Below are positions 26,900 through 38,935 of a stretch of DNA of 64,000 bases, piece by piece; the first letter of the stretch is position 1; each line of letters opens with the position of its first letter. A model generated the notes under the pieces. That model worked only from the letters and a program-made list of their open reading frames with translations, was not told the origin of the DNA and did no database searches. This stretch comes from Caprimulgus europaeus (lineage: Eukaryota > Chordata > Aves > Caprimulgiformes > Caprimulgidae), in NCBI GenBank assembly GCA_907165065.1, contig OU015524.1, forward strand, positions 55,469,295 through 55,533,294, in the 5' to 3' direction. The position numbers were made by a program, and so were the translations under genes.

Positions 26900-27290
26900 T
26901 TTTGTAGTCTTACATCTGGCTTGCAGGCCAAAGCTGACTTAGTTTAGCTATTTCTTGCACCAAACTTGTTTCATGCTTTGGATCATCTTACTTGTCTTTC
27001 TCTTATTCCTTTTCATTTTTTTTACCACCCCTTTTTAAGGTGGGAAGAAAAGAGCTGCACACAGTGTTCACTGTAGTCTGCCTCATGCGTTAATAAAATC
27101 TGTGATTTATGAAGATGATCTGTCCTCCCTTCCTACCCTAGTATTTTCTAGCCTTCTATTTACTTTCTAAACTAACTTATCTGATGTTTTTACAGTATTA
27201 TTCTAACCCCAAGATCTTGTTTCTGAATTATGTCAGTTTTGAGTCCATGTATTTGTGAGTATGTAGGACAGTACAGGCCACATGAATACT
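26900..27290 (-). mobile_element. Decayed ancient CR1/L3-like LINE fragment
   Basis: In antisense orientation the segment keeps recognisable CR1 blocks in order: 'tttggatcatcttacttgtc' near 26977, 'gagctgcacacagtgttcac' (27052-27071), 'ataaaatctgtgatttatga' near 27094, and 'aaccccaagatcttgtttct' (27205-27224) followed by a 'tatgtcagttttgagtccat' block. These correspond to the acagtattcaaggtgtgg and actccaagatctctttc regions of amniote CR1/L3 elements. No open frame survives. This is recognised from memory of consensus patterns, and its edges are uncertain. Confidence 0.58.
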
Positions 27291-28143
27291 TTTAACTCTT
27301 CCAAAGGAAATTGCTAGGTGGGCAGCTGTAGAACTTGGGATGTGAGAAAGTTAACAAATGCTTTAGTGTGCATGAACCATGTGGTTTTGTTCACATGATT
27401 ATGTCTGTGTGTTTCATAGGGCAATTTTAATTCAAAATCCTTACATTGCTATAAAGCATACAACAGAAATAACTGTTACAGATAGAGCATGCATGCTATT
27501 GAGTATTGCAATGAAGTAAGTTACTAATGAAAATAACTCCAGGATGACTTTTGCCAAAACAAGTCTTGCATTTTTTTCTTAATAGCAAGAATCTCCCCCT
27601 TTTCTCCTAAATAAAAACAATTCAGTGGTAGGAAAAAATGGCAGTGCTGAATGAAAAATGGGAGCAGCAATGCACTTGAGACTTTTGGCTTATAACCAGT
27701 TTAATGAATGGGAAAATGTAGAAAGATTAAGTAATAGGAGTGATGAAAGATTTATTGAACTCATTTTATCTGGAAAGATTAATAGAATAGAATCAGGAGG
27801 CCTACTAGATTTTGAATGAATTAGACGTGAAGTGCTTAATCTTCAAGTATTAATTCAGTGAAAATATCACCATATTCAAAGAAAGAGGTAAACACATGTG
27901 AAAGATCCTCTCTGTTCCTTTGAGACTGGGAAAGGACATCTGCTGGTATGATGCAAAATTTTTATGAAGGGATATTGGATGTGAGATTAAGATGTTGCTA
28001 AAAAAGACAGGTAATCTAAAGGTTTAAATTTTTGTGGTGTGAAAAAAGCTGAACAAAGACTGTGTTTCCCACTCCTCTACCCATCAAGAAGACCTATATT
28101 GGTTGCTTGCAAGTCCCAGCAGTTCTCAAAGCTGTGTTTGGTG

Positions 28144-28170
28144 GTTTGTTTTTTTGTTTGTTTGTTTTTT
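28144..28170. repeat. (TTTG)n simple repeat
   Basis: An imperfect TTTG tetranucleotide tract, in intron 3 about 1.1 kb upstream of exon 4. Confidence 0.8.
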
Positions 28171-29315
28171 AATTGTTCTCTCTTCTCCATTTCTTCAATA
28201 GTTTGCCCAATTCTTCTCTATAGATACTTCTTTTTCTTTGGTTTTCGAACTGGGACTAATGCTGCTTTTCCATATTGCATGAGAACTCCAAAATAAGCCC
28301 CATCATAAGCTGCCTTCTCCTCACAGCTCACTTTCTTGTCTGTTTTTCTTATTACTTGCTTGTCCCCCACTTCATGATTGATTTAAGTTTTTAACTCAGC
28401 CTCAGAATGCCTGTGACTCCTCCACTCAGAGCCAGACTTAATCTTCACTTTATGGTTGGAGCCCATGTGGGCTTTATCATTATATTTTTCTTGTAACTTT
28501 TCCACAAAGGGAGATTTTGTTCCACTGTAAGGTCTTATGTTGTTGTTCTAATTGGTGTGGCTGACTTGATAGTATCCCAAGGTTCAGGGTCATACAGTGT
28601 TAAGCACATTGCAGAAATGTGCAGTAATGACAGAAACTGTTTCTGTTGCAGTTATTACAGCCTTTTGACTGTAGGTCTCCCATATTATATTCTGAGGTTA
28701 CAGTTATCTTTCCTTTTCTTACTTCTGTTTATCTATTTATATGTCACCCTTTATTGCTGTATGCGCTCATCTTATAATGCAAACTTTTTTGAATAATTTT
28801 TGTGTAATCATGAAGATCACAGGCTCAGGAATAGGATTATAAGATTAATTAAACTAATTGGTAAACTTGAGTGAAACTTTCTTGGATAGTTTTTGAGAGC
28901 TACTTCTGTGATCCATCTGGCTCACCCACATGATTAAATTGTCATTGATTGTTTATAGAATAGTTGTCTCCTAGAGATTGGGATATATTTTGAAGTTTAT
29001 ACTGTAAAGAAATATTTATTTCTGATTACTGACTTCCTTTTGTGGGGCTAAGGCAGTTATACAATGTCCCTACTCTAAACTCCTGTGTAAGCCCAACTGA
29101 TCTGAATTTTAGGAAGGAGTGAGCTATTCCTGACACCATGTTTTTTAAATAGATTTTCTCTCCAACTACTGATGTAAGAATCCATATATAGGAAGAAGTC
29201 TTCATAAAATAAACCAAGAATTAATGCTAACATCAGCTGCTGATTGGCTGAAGCCATGTGCATGTAATACATATGTTTGAGGAAAGGAGTTCATTATGTT
29301 ATTGTGTGTCTCTAG

Positions 29316-29651
29316 GAATTCGGAAAGACCGCAGAGGTGGGCGAATGATGAAACAAAAACGCCAAAGAGAGGATCAGGATTCCAGAAACGGAGAGGCTTC
29401 TTCTACAGAGCTGCGAGCTCCCACCCTTTGGACAAGTCCACTGGTGGTCAAACATAACAAGAAGAACAGTCCAGCCTTGTCCCTGACAGCAGAACAGATG
29501 GTCAGTGCCTTGCTGGAAGCTGAGCCACCCATAGTTTATTCTGAATATGACCCAAATAGACCATTCAACGAAGCCTCTATGATGACCCTGTTGACCAACC
29601 TTGCAGACAGAGAATTAGTGCATATGATCAACTGGGCAAAGAGAGTTCCAG
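29316..29651 (+). CDS. ESR1: ESR1 coding exon 4: hinge, nuclear-localisation signal and start of ligand-binding domain
   Basis: A 336-bp exon (112 codons' worth) entering with the last two bases of a split Gly codon: [20 protein letters not shown]... . The first third is basic hinge with clustered K/R, the ER nuclear-localisation region, followed by a variable hinge (residues [18 protein letters not shown]). [16 protein letters not shown] is helix 1. [18 protein letters not shown] begins helix 3, which includes Glu of DRELVH (human E353, which binds the oestradiol A-ring hydroxyl), Asp351, and Lys of WAKRVPG (human K362, the coactivator charge clamp). The exon ends on the first base of the Gly codon, donor GTAAGG at 29652. 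The acceptor tract is mixed rather than purely pyrimidine, so it looks weaker than that of exon 5. The length is a multiple of 3. The open frame extends leftwards into the intron from an ATG at 29258, which is read-through and not a start. Confidence 0.98.
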
Positions 29652-32600
29652 GTAAGGAAAAAAAGCCCCAGTGGACTACAAAAGCTTCTGCCTGACAAAC
29701 CAATAGAAAACAGACATATTGGTTTTCACACTCCATAGTCTAACTCCATGCAAATTTTGCACATAAGTATGAATACATAAAAAAATAACAAATTTTATGC
29801 TATATTTGTTGATAAAAAACTACAGTGCAATGTAAGTGACTTTTGAAGAAAGATTTATTCAAGAAAAGACATTTCCCCACACTATAGAATGTTGCACAGT
29901 TTTTTGACTGAAAATCCCTTTTTTCAGATAAAACCCAGAAAAATAAAAGATATAAAAAGATCATTAAAAGTCAAATCTGATGTATTTGGTCTAACCAGAT
30001 TATGTTAATTATTTAGATCCCTATCAAAGAAAGCAATACTGTCATGTCTGAAATGTAAACCATAAATTCAGCACCGCTACTGAACCCACAAATATTAGTA
30101 TAATTTATTTGACAGTTTACCTTTTTGATCATAAATTACAGGTCTTCCATGAGTTTTGGGTCTGAGCCAGAATAGCAATTTTTGTACTATTTTTTTTTCC
30201 TACCGGAACTATATGTTTTTTTCTTTATCATTTTGGTGCATCATGGTTGCTGAGCTCTGACCCCTCTTTTCTGGAAAGGAATTGCAGAATTGTGGGAAAC
30301 ATAACATTTTTGGTTGAACGTATTTTACGCGTTCCTTCACGTGGTTTAATTAATTTATATCAGCGAAATGAGAAAGTAGTTTTGTAATTAAAGTTAATAA
30401 TCTTTTAAAACATGACTGCTTTTCATAAGTTAACATTTAAATGTTTATTAGAAATTTATTGCACATGCTGTACTTTTAGTTTTGTAAAAATATGGGCATA
30501 CATGGTAATTTGTACCTTATAATTGACTGGGATTCTGACCTCTTAAATTTTTACTGTAGCCATTTATTTCATTAAAATTATGTAGCTGCGTTATGAACGG
30601 ATGTTAGAGAACACTACCGCAGCTCCCACTCACATAGTGTATTACCTCAACAGCATTACACCCGGATTATGCATTTTTCTATTTTCCTTCATTTAAACTT
30701 GGCAAGACTTTTCCTGGTAAATCAATAACCCATAAAATCTGAGACTTTTCCAGACCTCATGGGTTCCCTTTTTACCACTTTTCACATGTCACTTTGTGGG
30801 CTCCAGCTATAATCAGTGAGAACCTGTGTGTGTTTCATTTCTCATCGTATCTTATAAGAAATCACTGGAGAATTTTATTCTTGACAAAGTCACAGGGGTT
30901 AAGGCCTGATCCACAGTCTGTTCAAGTCAAGGGAGGGTTCTTCTGTTAGTTTAGGTGTGTTTTGAATCATGCCATTTCAAAATTCTTTCAAAAAATTAAC
31001 GTATGTCCATAGTGTTAAAACTCTTCATTATAAAACCAGCTAAATTCAAATTACTTTTCTATTGATTTTAGAGATATAATTAGTCTAAGTCTGCTAAAAT
31101 CCATTAATTTACATTCAATATGAATGTATCATATTCTATATTCATTATGTTGTCCAACTGGAAACATTTGATTTTGATAATTAATGTAATTTATGAAAAT
31201 GTGTTTAGGTATAAAGAAACACTCTAAGGGAACTCAGATCTGAATAAAAAATGTTTTTTATTCAGAAATCTCTCTAAAACTGCTTGTCACAAGATTATTA
31301 CATTGGTGAGGATCAAAAACTGGCTGGTTTACTAAATACATCCTTTATTTCCCAAGCAAGCTTCTGAAATTGGAAAATCAAATATACAAGGTTATCAACA
31401 GTTTGTGCATATCCAATGTATTTTACATTTAAAGAAAAGTGCCTGTGAAATGCCAAAACAGCTCCTAAGGATAAACCAAGCCAAATGACTCAATGTGTGT
31501 GCATTAATGAGTACTCTAACAGGTGAGTTTTGCTGGTTAACTTTGGTTAAAACCCCCCCCCAAATCCCTTCTCAGTCATAGTTTGATCTATTAGGCACTG
31601 TACAAACAATCATGCCAAAAGAAAGTCCTAAAGCAGGAGAGATAGAATACGAAGAGATTGGGGATTCTGAAAGTGCTGGACACCTTGGTTCTTGGTGTTG
31701 TGGCTTGGAGGACAATATGCATGACCAAAAGTAAAAATTAAAGTGTTTTTAAAAGTTGATATAAAAGAATTAAGGCCCTACTTTTACCTACTTCTAAAAT
31801 TGGGTCCTCTGAGAGTAGGAACTTAGGGTGCTTAAATCTTTTTTTTTGATCTCTTATTTGGTCTCTAGAAAAGGTTGAGTGTTCTTAGCTACTGATGTTA
31901 AATCTTAGAAGTACTGATCAAAGATAGGGCCTTTGATTGAATTGTTTACCTAAGTTTCCTTCTGCTGGAGTGTACTGGCAATAAATGTATTAAGAGAAAT
32001 GTGTCTGGCAATAGAAGTCGTATTTTCACTTCCACAGTGTGTTGCTTTTGAATACTCCATTTTTACTAGGAATTACACAATACTGCTTAATTAGAGAGGA
32101 TTTTAATATACTTTATGCATAAACAGAGGAACTGAATAACTTTTTTGGTTAGGTGAAGAATTTTGTGAAACAGCTTTGTGGGATTCCACTCATTTATTTT
32201 CAAAGCTAATTTACTGAGGTTTCAAGCTTCAGAAACAAGGGTGAAAACATTTTTTTCTAAAAAGCGAATGTGGTTTCTTACCAGTAGAGAAAAGCAGGAA
32301 ATGGCCTCTTCTATGCACACCTCTCAAGCCCTGGAAGCATTGCACAAGTTCATTTAGCTAAATGCAGGCACTTAGCTGGTGGAAAGCAAGTAGCAAAGTC
32401 AATATAAGTGGCTGGGTTGAAAGCATATTTTTGAGGGAGGAAGAAATTGATACTAAAAGAGCAGAAATGCAATGAAGATGCAGCTTACAAATAAGTGTAA
32501 GGACTTTCAGGGACATGTTTGGAGTTTATTTTGCCGTGTAGGCTTTAAAGAAAAGGGAATGTGTGAAAGCAACTAGTAAATATGTTGTACTGGTCAGCCA

Positions 32601-34128
32601 GTCTTTCTGATGTAGTAAATAGGTCGGCTCGGAAGAAGGAACAGCTAATTAGGAGATGTACTAGATAGAAGTGAATCTATTCTATGAAAAGGAATAATGA
32701 AAATTAAATTATGATGAACTGTATAGTATAATGCAGGCAGAGATCTGTTATAAAGATATACCGAGGACAACCTTCAAAAGAGGCATCTTTGTAGACATGT
32801 CCTGATTGGGGAGATAAGAACTGGTCTAAATATTTATTGCAACTTGTACAGCATTAGTTCAAATTTGCTTAAATTGACTCTGCAATCTTGGCGGTGTTAA
32901 CAAATTGCTGGGGAAAAGAGAACCTGTGGCATCTTCTCACGCATAACCTTAAATGATACTCAGTATTTAAGTATAACATGATTGTTAACTGAGGTCATAA
33001 CAAAGTTCTCCTATGACAATGCAATTCATAACATACCAAACGCATAAAAGCTTATTTTAATTTTTGTTTGAAACATGAACAAAAATCTTTTATAATGTCC
33101 TACGACATATACAAAAAATTCAGGATACCCCACAGGATTTGCTCTTTACATGGCCTAATTTTTTTTTTTTTTTGGCTTAAGTCCTCCCACATGGCCCCTG
33201 TATGACACCAGTGGTGCCTTCTGATTACCCCAGCCAGCTGGAATAGCACACAACTGCACATAAGGTGGGTGCAAACAGATTTACATACACATGTAAATTT
33301 GGCCCTTTACACTTTAATTGGGACAAATCACTAAAAATCACATGTAGGCAACATATCAGCTTAGATTAATAAATGTCCTGCTCATTTCTGAATCATGTAT
33401 TCCAGAAGGATATGGCTTTCTATTTTCTTCTTGGTTTACATAACATCTTGGGGATATATTACAACCTTTAGTCTAATATAATGATTTTTTTTGTTTAGTG
33501 AATTTTCATCATGGTCTTTGATGCAAAGAGCAAAAACTTTGCTTTTCTGCAGAAATACTAATATGTCAAAGGAATTACCTTATTGTACTTCATTATTCAT
33601 TTACTGCATATAGCATTTTATATCTATATTTGGAATACTCTATTCTCTAAAGGAAGCCAGTATTTTCAATGTAATCGTAGGTCATTTTTTTTGTGCAGAA
33701 ACTCTTGAGAAGTTAGACATTACAAGCTTATACAGTGAACTCACAGTAGTGAATGTAGCTTTAAGGAAATTTTGTTGAAAGGGTGAAATCTTTGGCACTG
33801 CTGCTACAATCTTGTATAACTATTTACTACAAGTACAGTAGCTGTACAACTTACTTAATAGCCCTAAAATGGTACGCTGGGCATACAAGCTTTGAAGTTT
33901 TGAGATGATTCACGGTGCTGTACTTATTTTATGGCTTTATGAACCGAGGAGATAAACATTTTGGCACTGATTTTTTTATTTCAAAGCCACAGAAGTTGCT
34001 ATTTTCTTAAGATATTGTTTTCCTATTTGACCTTCTAAACTGCTCTGTTTGTTAAATTAGGAACATTGTGTAAAGAGGCCAACAATAGCCACAATTTTAC
34101 ACTGCACTTCAGTGACACCAAGCCTTGG

Positions 34129-34144
34129 AAAAAAAAAAAAAAAA
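34129..34144. repeat. Poly(A) run
   Basis: Sixteen consecutive A in intron 4. No retroposon body is recognised immediately upstream. Confidence 0.85.
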
Positions 34145-34979
34145 GTCAGCTTACAGTGGAAGGAAAAAAATCATATCAAAAAGTAGTGTGTGTGTGTTAA
34201 TAACCCTTTAGGAGCAGGACAGTTTACAGAGCTGCTAAGTGTAGTGATCCTCCTGTCAACAATTAATTTAGACTTAGCTGAAAAAAGGGAATGGCTTGTA
34301 ATTCCTGTAATAATTTCTAATAAACCTTCCAAAATATCTGTAAGTCTCTTATAGTCTCTGGGTTTGCTGTGGAAACTTATAAAATGTAATTTTTTTTAAA
34401 AAAAAACCAACCCCCTGCTTATCTATTTAATCTGTTGAAGTGATACTCTAACTGCTCCCTTGACATCATAGGGAAAAAACAGAGGAAGCAAAGAGATCTG
34501 TAAGCAAAAGAGAAATAATAACAAGCATCTGGATCTTACTTTATGGCTGCTTTTTGCTAATTGAATTTTTGTGAAGTTTCAGTTAATTACTATGAATGTA
34601 AGAGATAAGAATAAGTCCTGATAGTGGAATAAGTTAATCACCATTTGAATTTGAACATCAGACTCAGAGGTATCATGAAATAGCATGATTACACAGCGCA
34701 ACAGAGTTAAAATTGTAGAATATGAAATAAAAGATTTCCATCCTTGTGTTTTCTTGGTCTGGGAAGCATCTTTAATCTTTCACGTCTATATTGTGTAAAA
34801 CCAAATAAACACCTCTCTCCATCCTCCTCCCCCAGCTTCAGGGTGCTGTATGAGGCAAACCCACTCTTGAAAGTAGCTTTTATTTTCCTTATCTATAGAA
34901 TTGTCTTTTAGTGCTTTTGAAACACAGTGAGATGTATTTCCTCCTGTAGAGACATTTCAATGAGAGAAAAGGATGAAAC

Positions 34980-35355
34980 CACAGAATCATAGAATACCTG
35001 GACTTCAAGGATCATCTGGTACAACCTTTCTTGGCAAAAGCATAGTCTAGACAAGATGGCCCAGCACTCTGTCCATCTGAATCTTAAAAGTGTCCAATGT
35101 TGGAGAATCCACAACTTTCATGGGGAGATTATTCCAACGGCTGATTGTTCTCATAGTGAAAATTTTGTATCCAATTGGAATCTCTCCAGGAGTTACTTGT
35201 ACCCATTACCCTTTATTTTTTCCATGTGAATCCTTGTTAAAAAGGAGTCTCCATCTTCTTTGTAGCCACTCTAAGTACTGGAACATGGTCATGAAGTCTC
35301 CCCTAAGCCTTCTTTTCTCAAGGCTGAACAAACCCAATTCCATCATGTGAAACAA
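34980..35355 (-). mobile_element. CR1 LINE 3' fragment (avian type, antisense to ESR1)
   Basis: The left end carries the complement of the CR1 3' terminus ('acagaatcatagaatacctg', 34981-35000), and the element extends to about 35355. On the minus strand the 5'-truncated end still encodes part of the ORF2 C-terminus, ELGLFSLEKRRLRGDF, after which the frame is disrupted. Later blocks such as GEIPIGYK-like and RWNNLPMKVVDS-like residues are readable in pieces. It differs noticeably in sequence from the two other CR1 copies in this window, so it probably belongs to an older or different CR1 subfamily. As is usual for CR1, it is severely 5'-truncated and has no obvious target-site duplication. Confidence 0.9.
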
Positions 35356-37490
35356 TGGTTTGCTGGTGAGAGATCTAGAGGAAGACGTTGATTCTAAAGG
35401 ACAGGGAGACATCTGACAGAGTTATATACATCAGGAAGTTGTGTCAGAAAGGAAAAGGCCAAGGCCAAGAAGGAACAGTTCAATAAAAGTGCTTGGAAAG
35501 GAACATAAACTTTGGATGCAGGTATCTATGGGAACAAAAAATACAGGCAGTGCTTTCACTAGCTGAAGACTGGAAGAAAATTATAGCAGGAGGAAAAAGG
35601 ATCAGAGTCTGAATAAAACTTTGAGATTAGAAATTTAAGAGGTATCCTAATGCAATGGTTTTCAAACTCTAGGGAGTCCTTAGAATTAGGGTTATAGAAG
35701 GAGATATAAATGCATCAGGACTAGGGTTAGCAAGCTCACCAGCAGGAAAAAGTAGAGAGCACGTACTCTCTCCTTTAACATGTACGTTAACCAGAGGAAT
35801 AACATACTGGGAATCAGTCAGATAAGCCAACACTATGTTCAGCAGTTCAGTCCTGGGCCTCTTACTCATTCCTAAGGCTCCTGCTCAGAGGACATTAACT
35901 TTTTCAGGGGTTCTTTGAAGTGGAAGGGTCTGGTTGTTGCCTGTTCTCCCTGCCACAACAAGAGCCTTGGGATGTTGTTTGCCCACTGTCCTTGTCTCAT
36001 TTCCTCTTCCAAACCACAGTCTTTGAGCTTCATGCCCCACTCTTTCACCAGGAGTTTCCTGGTAGTAGGGATTACAAGAATATATTCAAACAGGGTCATT
36101 TTATTTGCATAAATTTTTAATCAAGGCAAACATAGTTGAGAAAGGAAAAGTAGTTAGAGAACCACTATGAATCTTTCTTTAGAGAACCTTTGAATGAGCT
36201 CAGAAATATATCCTTCAGGGTTTTCTAATACGTATCTTGCAACATTTCACAATTAAAAAAAAAAAATTACTAGATATTTTTACAAACTCCTAAAGCTAGT
36301 TTTGCAGCTTTCCAGATTTTATTTCTTTGTCCATAAGAAGAAAGAGATTTTGAAGAATAAGTCAAGTGTTGATGTCATTATACGAGTGTATCTGCTTGTA
36401 TTCCTTTTAGCAAAATTCTGTGACCACAATTAAAAACTCTACTTCATACGTGAGGAGATATTTCATTCAAAAGCATGATAAATGTCAATAATTCTTTCTA
36501 ATATTACAAAAATACAATGTTAGAGCAAGTTAGAGTGCACTATATTGTCCTCTCATTCACAGAGGTAGTTACTTTGCGTAGACAGGTGACTGCCAAAAGC
36601 TATTGAATCAACCATGTTGTCCAACCTTCTAGCCTTCTTGAATTTAGGAAAGCTGTAATAAGGTATAAGGTGTAAACAGATATAGAATGAAAATAACTAG
36701 TTTTTACTTATGTTGGATAACGGTAGTTGCTCTCTGGGCACAGGATCAAAAAAATGCATATGGCTTTTCTTTTAAGTAAATGAGTTCCTGTTAAGATGGA
36801 GATGAATGTGAGTAATGTGCTGTGAAAATGCACTTTTTTCAGATAAAGTACGTTTCATATATTTAGAAAAAAGGAAATATAGCTAACAGCATTCTTCATA
36901 ACTTTTGTCCAATAAATCAATAGCAGTTAGAACCCCAGTATTTCTTTCTAAATGCTATAATGTTTCTTTTCCTAAAGGTATCTTGGTTCCCTTCTTTGTG
37001 GTAGTGAATAGCCTGAAAAACGATTAATACAGGCATCCAAAGCCATCCATTTATTAACTCAGCACAATAATACTTTGTACTCTAGGTGATTTTTTTAAAA
37101 AAACAGTGGTGAACCTCAAATACTTCTCTTCATCTAAATAACTCTGGCGTGCATGCTGAAATTTAAGTTTAAATCTGAAGAGAAACTTAGCCTGTACATC
37201 TCTGTTTCTACAAGTACTCATATATGCAAATACATTTATTAAGATTATGGAACTACTCCATATGTAAAGTTCCTTATGTACACAGTGCTTTAAAAATCAA
37301 GACCCAAAGTGCTATTACAAGGCTGACTCTCTTTAGAACTTCCCAGAGTAAGAAATATTGGAATTCCAAAGTTTTTAATTTTGGGGTTTCCCAACAAACT
37401 GTCTCAAAGAACAAATATTTTCAGTAACCAAAATTGACTTACTGTAAGTAATCTTGTTTATCTGTTTGTCATATAGTGGCAGATGAGAAA

Positions 37491-37554
37491 TAACACCCAA
37501 CAGGTATAATTATAATACCCAACAGGTATATATTAGCTCCAACAGGAGCTAATA
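37491..37554. repeat. 22-bp direct repeat merging into a perfect 10-bp-stem hairpin
   Basis: The block 'taacacccaacaggtata' at 37491-37508 recurs with one change at 37513-37530, a 22-bp period. It is followed directly by TATTAGCTCC-AACA-GGAGCTAATA (37531-37554), a perfect inverted repeat with a 4-base loop whose AACAGG also resembles the repeated AACAGG of the tandem units. It probably arose by local slippage and template switching. No known family is recognised. Confidence 0.85.
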
Positions 37555-38005
37555 CTCTTTTAACAAGAACTACTTACGTATTGGAATTCATTGGGCATTC
37601 AATAACACATCAGTTCATTTGAGAATAAAAGTTTAAAGATGAAATTCTATTGGTCTTGGCTAACAAAGAGTCAAAAATGAACATACACAGTAATAATTTT
37701 TATACTTTTAGCCAAAACCTAAGGAAATTAAATACTTAAACCGCAATAGTTTATTTCTGAAAGAAATGATCCTTTTATAAAAACATTTCCTGCTATTTTT
37801 CTCTAGCTGATAAGTAATTTACACTCTTGGATGAACATATCTGTCTTAGAGTCTTCAGCTATGCTGAACCCTGGAGCTTTCCAAGAAACGCTCATTAATT
37901 TCCACTCTAAGTAAACAGTAAGTAATGATCCCTCCTGATTTATTTATTTCTTAAAAATAATTTACAAAAAGAATATGCAATTGTTGGAAAGCACTGATGC
38001 GATAT

Positions 38006-38025
38006 GTATGTGCATGCGCACATAC
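38006..38025. repeat. Perfect 8-bp inverted repeat
   Basis: GTATGTGC-ATGC-GCACATAC, an 8-bp stem with a 4-base (itself near self-complementary) centre. It is short and may be chance in alternating purine-pyrimidine sequence. Confidence 0.7.
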
Positions 38026-38711
38026 CCATTGTTCCCTACTCACATAATTCACATAAATTGGCCCTTTTTACTTGATGTTTAATAACTTCAGCCTAATTCT
38101 TTTCATTTCTCTCCAGTACTACATCTCTGAGCCCAATCAACTGTAATTCCAGTTTAGAGGTTATTGTAATATCGTCTGTATTAGCTTTCTGTTCAAGTGA
38201 GTCATTCACTAAAATCTCACATTAGATATATAGGAGTTTTTAGGATACATAGAAATAAATAGGAAAGATTTATTGCAGACTTTTTCTGGATAGACGCTTA
38301 CCCTGTCTGCATTGCTGCAATGGTACATTATGTGACACATCTGTTATGCAGTTCATTTATTTTCTTTGATTATCTCTCCAGGAAATGAACTATGTGTGTA
38401 AAGAGTGTGTTGTTTTGTCTGTGTGTTAGTAATGAACTGCTGTGAATTTAAGCTAGTGAGAGCAAGTTAAGACATATCCCACAGTGGAATAGAGAATGAG
38501 AAATCTGCAATTGCCTTGTTCCTCCAGGAGTTTTTTCTCAGCTAAGAGTGGCCATAAGAAAATATCCCCTTCGCTCTTCCTTATGGAAAGTTCTGTTCCT
38601 TCTAAGAAATGTATCTGCCCACCATGGTCCTCAGCAGGGAGATGGAGATGAGTTATTTATCACTGCAACTAGGCTCTGGGTCTAGACCTAAAGCTTCTTA
38701 AGCCTCTTGAA

Positions 38712-38935
38712 AAGAGGAATAGCTTGGGTTGGAAGGAACCTTTAAAGGTCATCTAGTCTAACCCCCCTGCAGTAAGCAGGGACATCTTCAATTAGATCAG
38801 GTTGCTCAGAGCCCCATCCAGCCTGACCTTGAACGTTTCCAGGGATGGGGCTTCTACTACCTCTCTGGGCAACGTGTTCCAGTGTCTCGCCACCCTCATT
38901 GTAAAAAATTTCCTTCTAATATCTAGTCTATATAA
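38712..38935 (-). mobile_element. CR1 LINE 3' fragment (avian type, antisense to ESR1)
   Basis: The segment reads 'gggttggaaggaacctttaa' followed by a 'ggtcatctagtct' block, the complement of the well-known CR1 3' UTR (ctagatgacctttaaaggtcccttccaaccc). It continues through the ORF2 C-terminal coding part to about 38935, where similarity stops. The terminal 8-bp (ATTCTRTG) repeats are degraded to a single remnant. It is closely related to the copy at 55812-56266: the 36 bases 38798-38833 are the exact reverse complement of 56129-56164. It is 5'-truncated, has no coding capacity of its own, and lies in the middle of intron 4. Confidence 0.93.

Larger units (their letters stand above)
13637..29315 (+). 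other. ESR1: ESR1 intron 3
   Basis: A 15,679-bp intron between the zinc-finger exon and the hinge exon, with GTATGT donor and TCTCTAG acceptor. Recognisable contents are a MIR-like remnant at 19030-19110, a (TC)n tract at 19127-19150, a decayed CR1/L3-like LINE at 26900-27290 and a (TTTG)n tract at 28144-28170. Elsewhere (13637-19030, 19150-26900, 27290-29315) it is AT-rich, without CpG-rich patches, long frames or repeats I can name. Short duplications such as the 15-bp repeat at 14862-14892 are the only other structure noted. Confidence 0.9.

Noticed and set aside
29258..29315. ATG-initiated 5' extension of the exon 4 frame
   Set aside because: It lies upstream of the exon 4 acceptor AG, and the residues are unrelated to ER-alpha. 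It is intronic read-through.
29652..29695. 3' extension of the exon 4 frame past the splice site
   Set aside because: GTAAGG is a good donor and ER-alpha continues in exon 5. The extra residues are intron-coded.
30900..30950. 'ggcctgatccacagtctgtt' block resembling a widespread reptile repeat motif
   Set aside because: It is a single short block without a second conserved part, so it could be chance.
31575..31650. Ancient-repeat-like motif 'aggcactgtacaaacaatca'
   Set aside because: It resembles a block common in reptile repeats, but I cannot name the family or extend the match.
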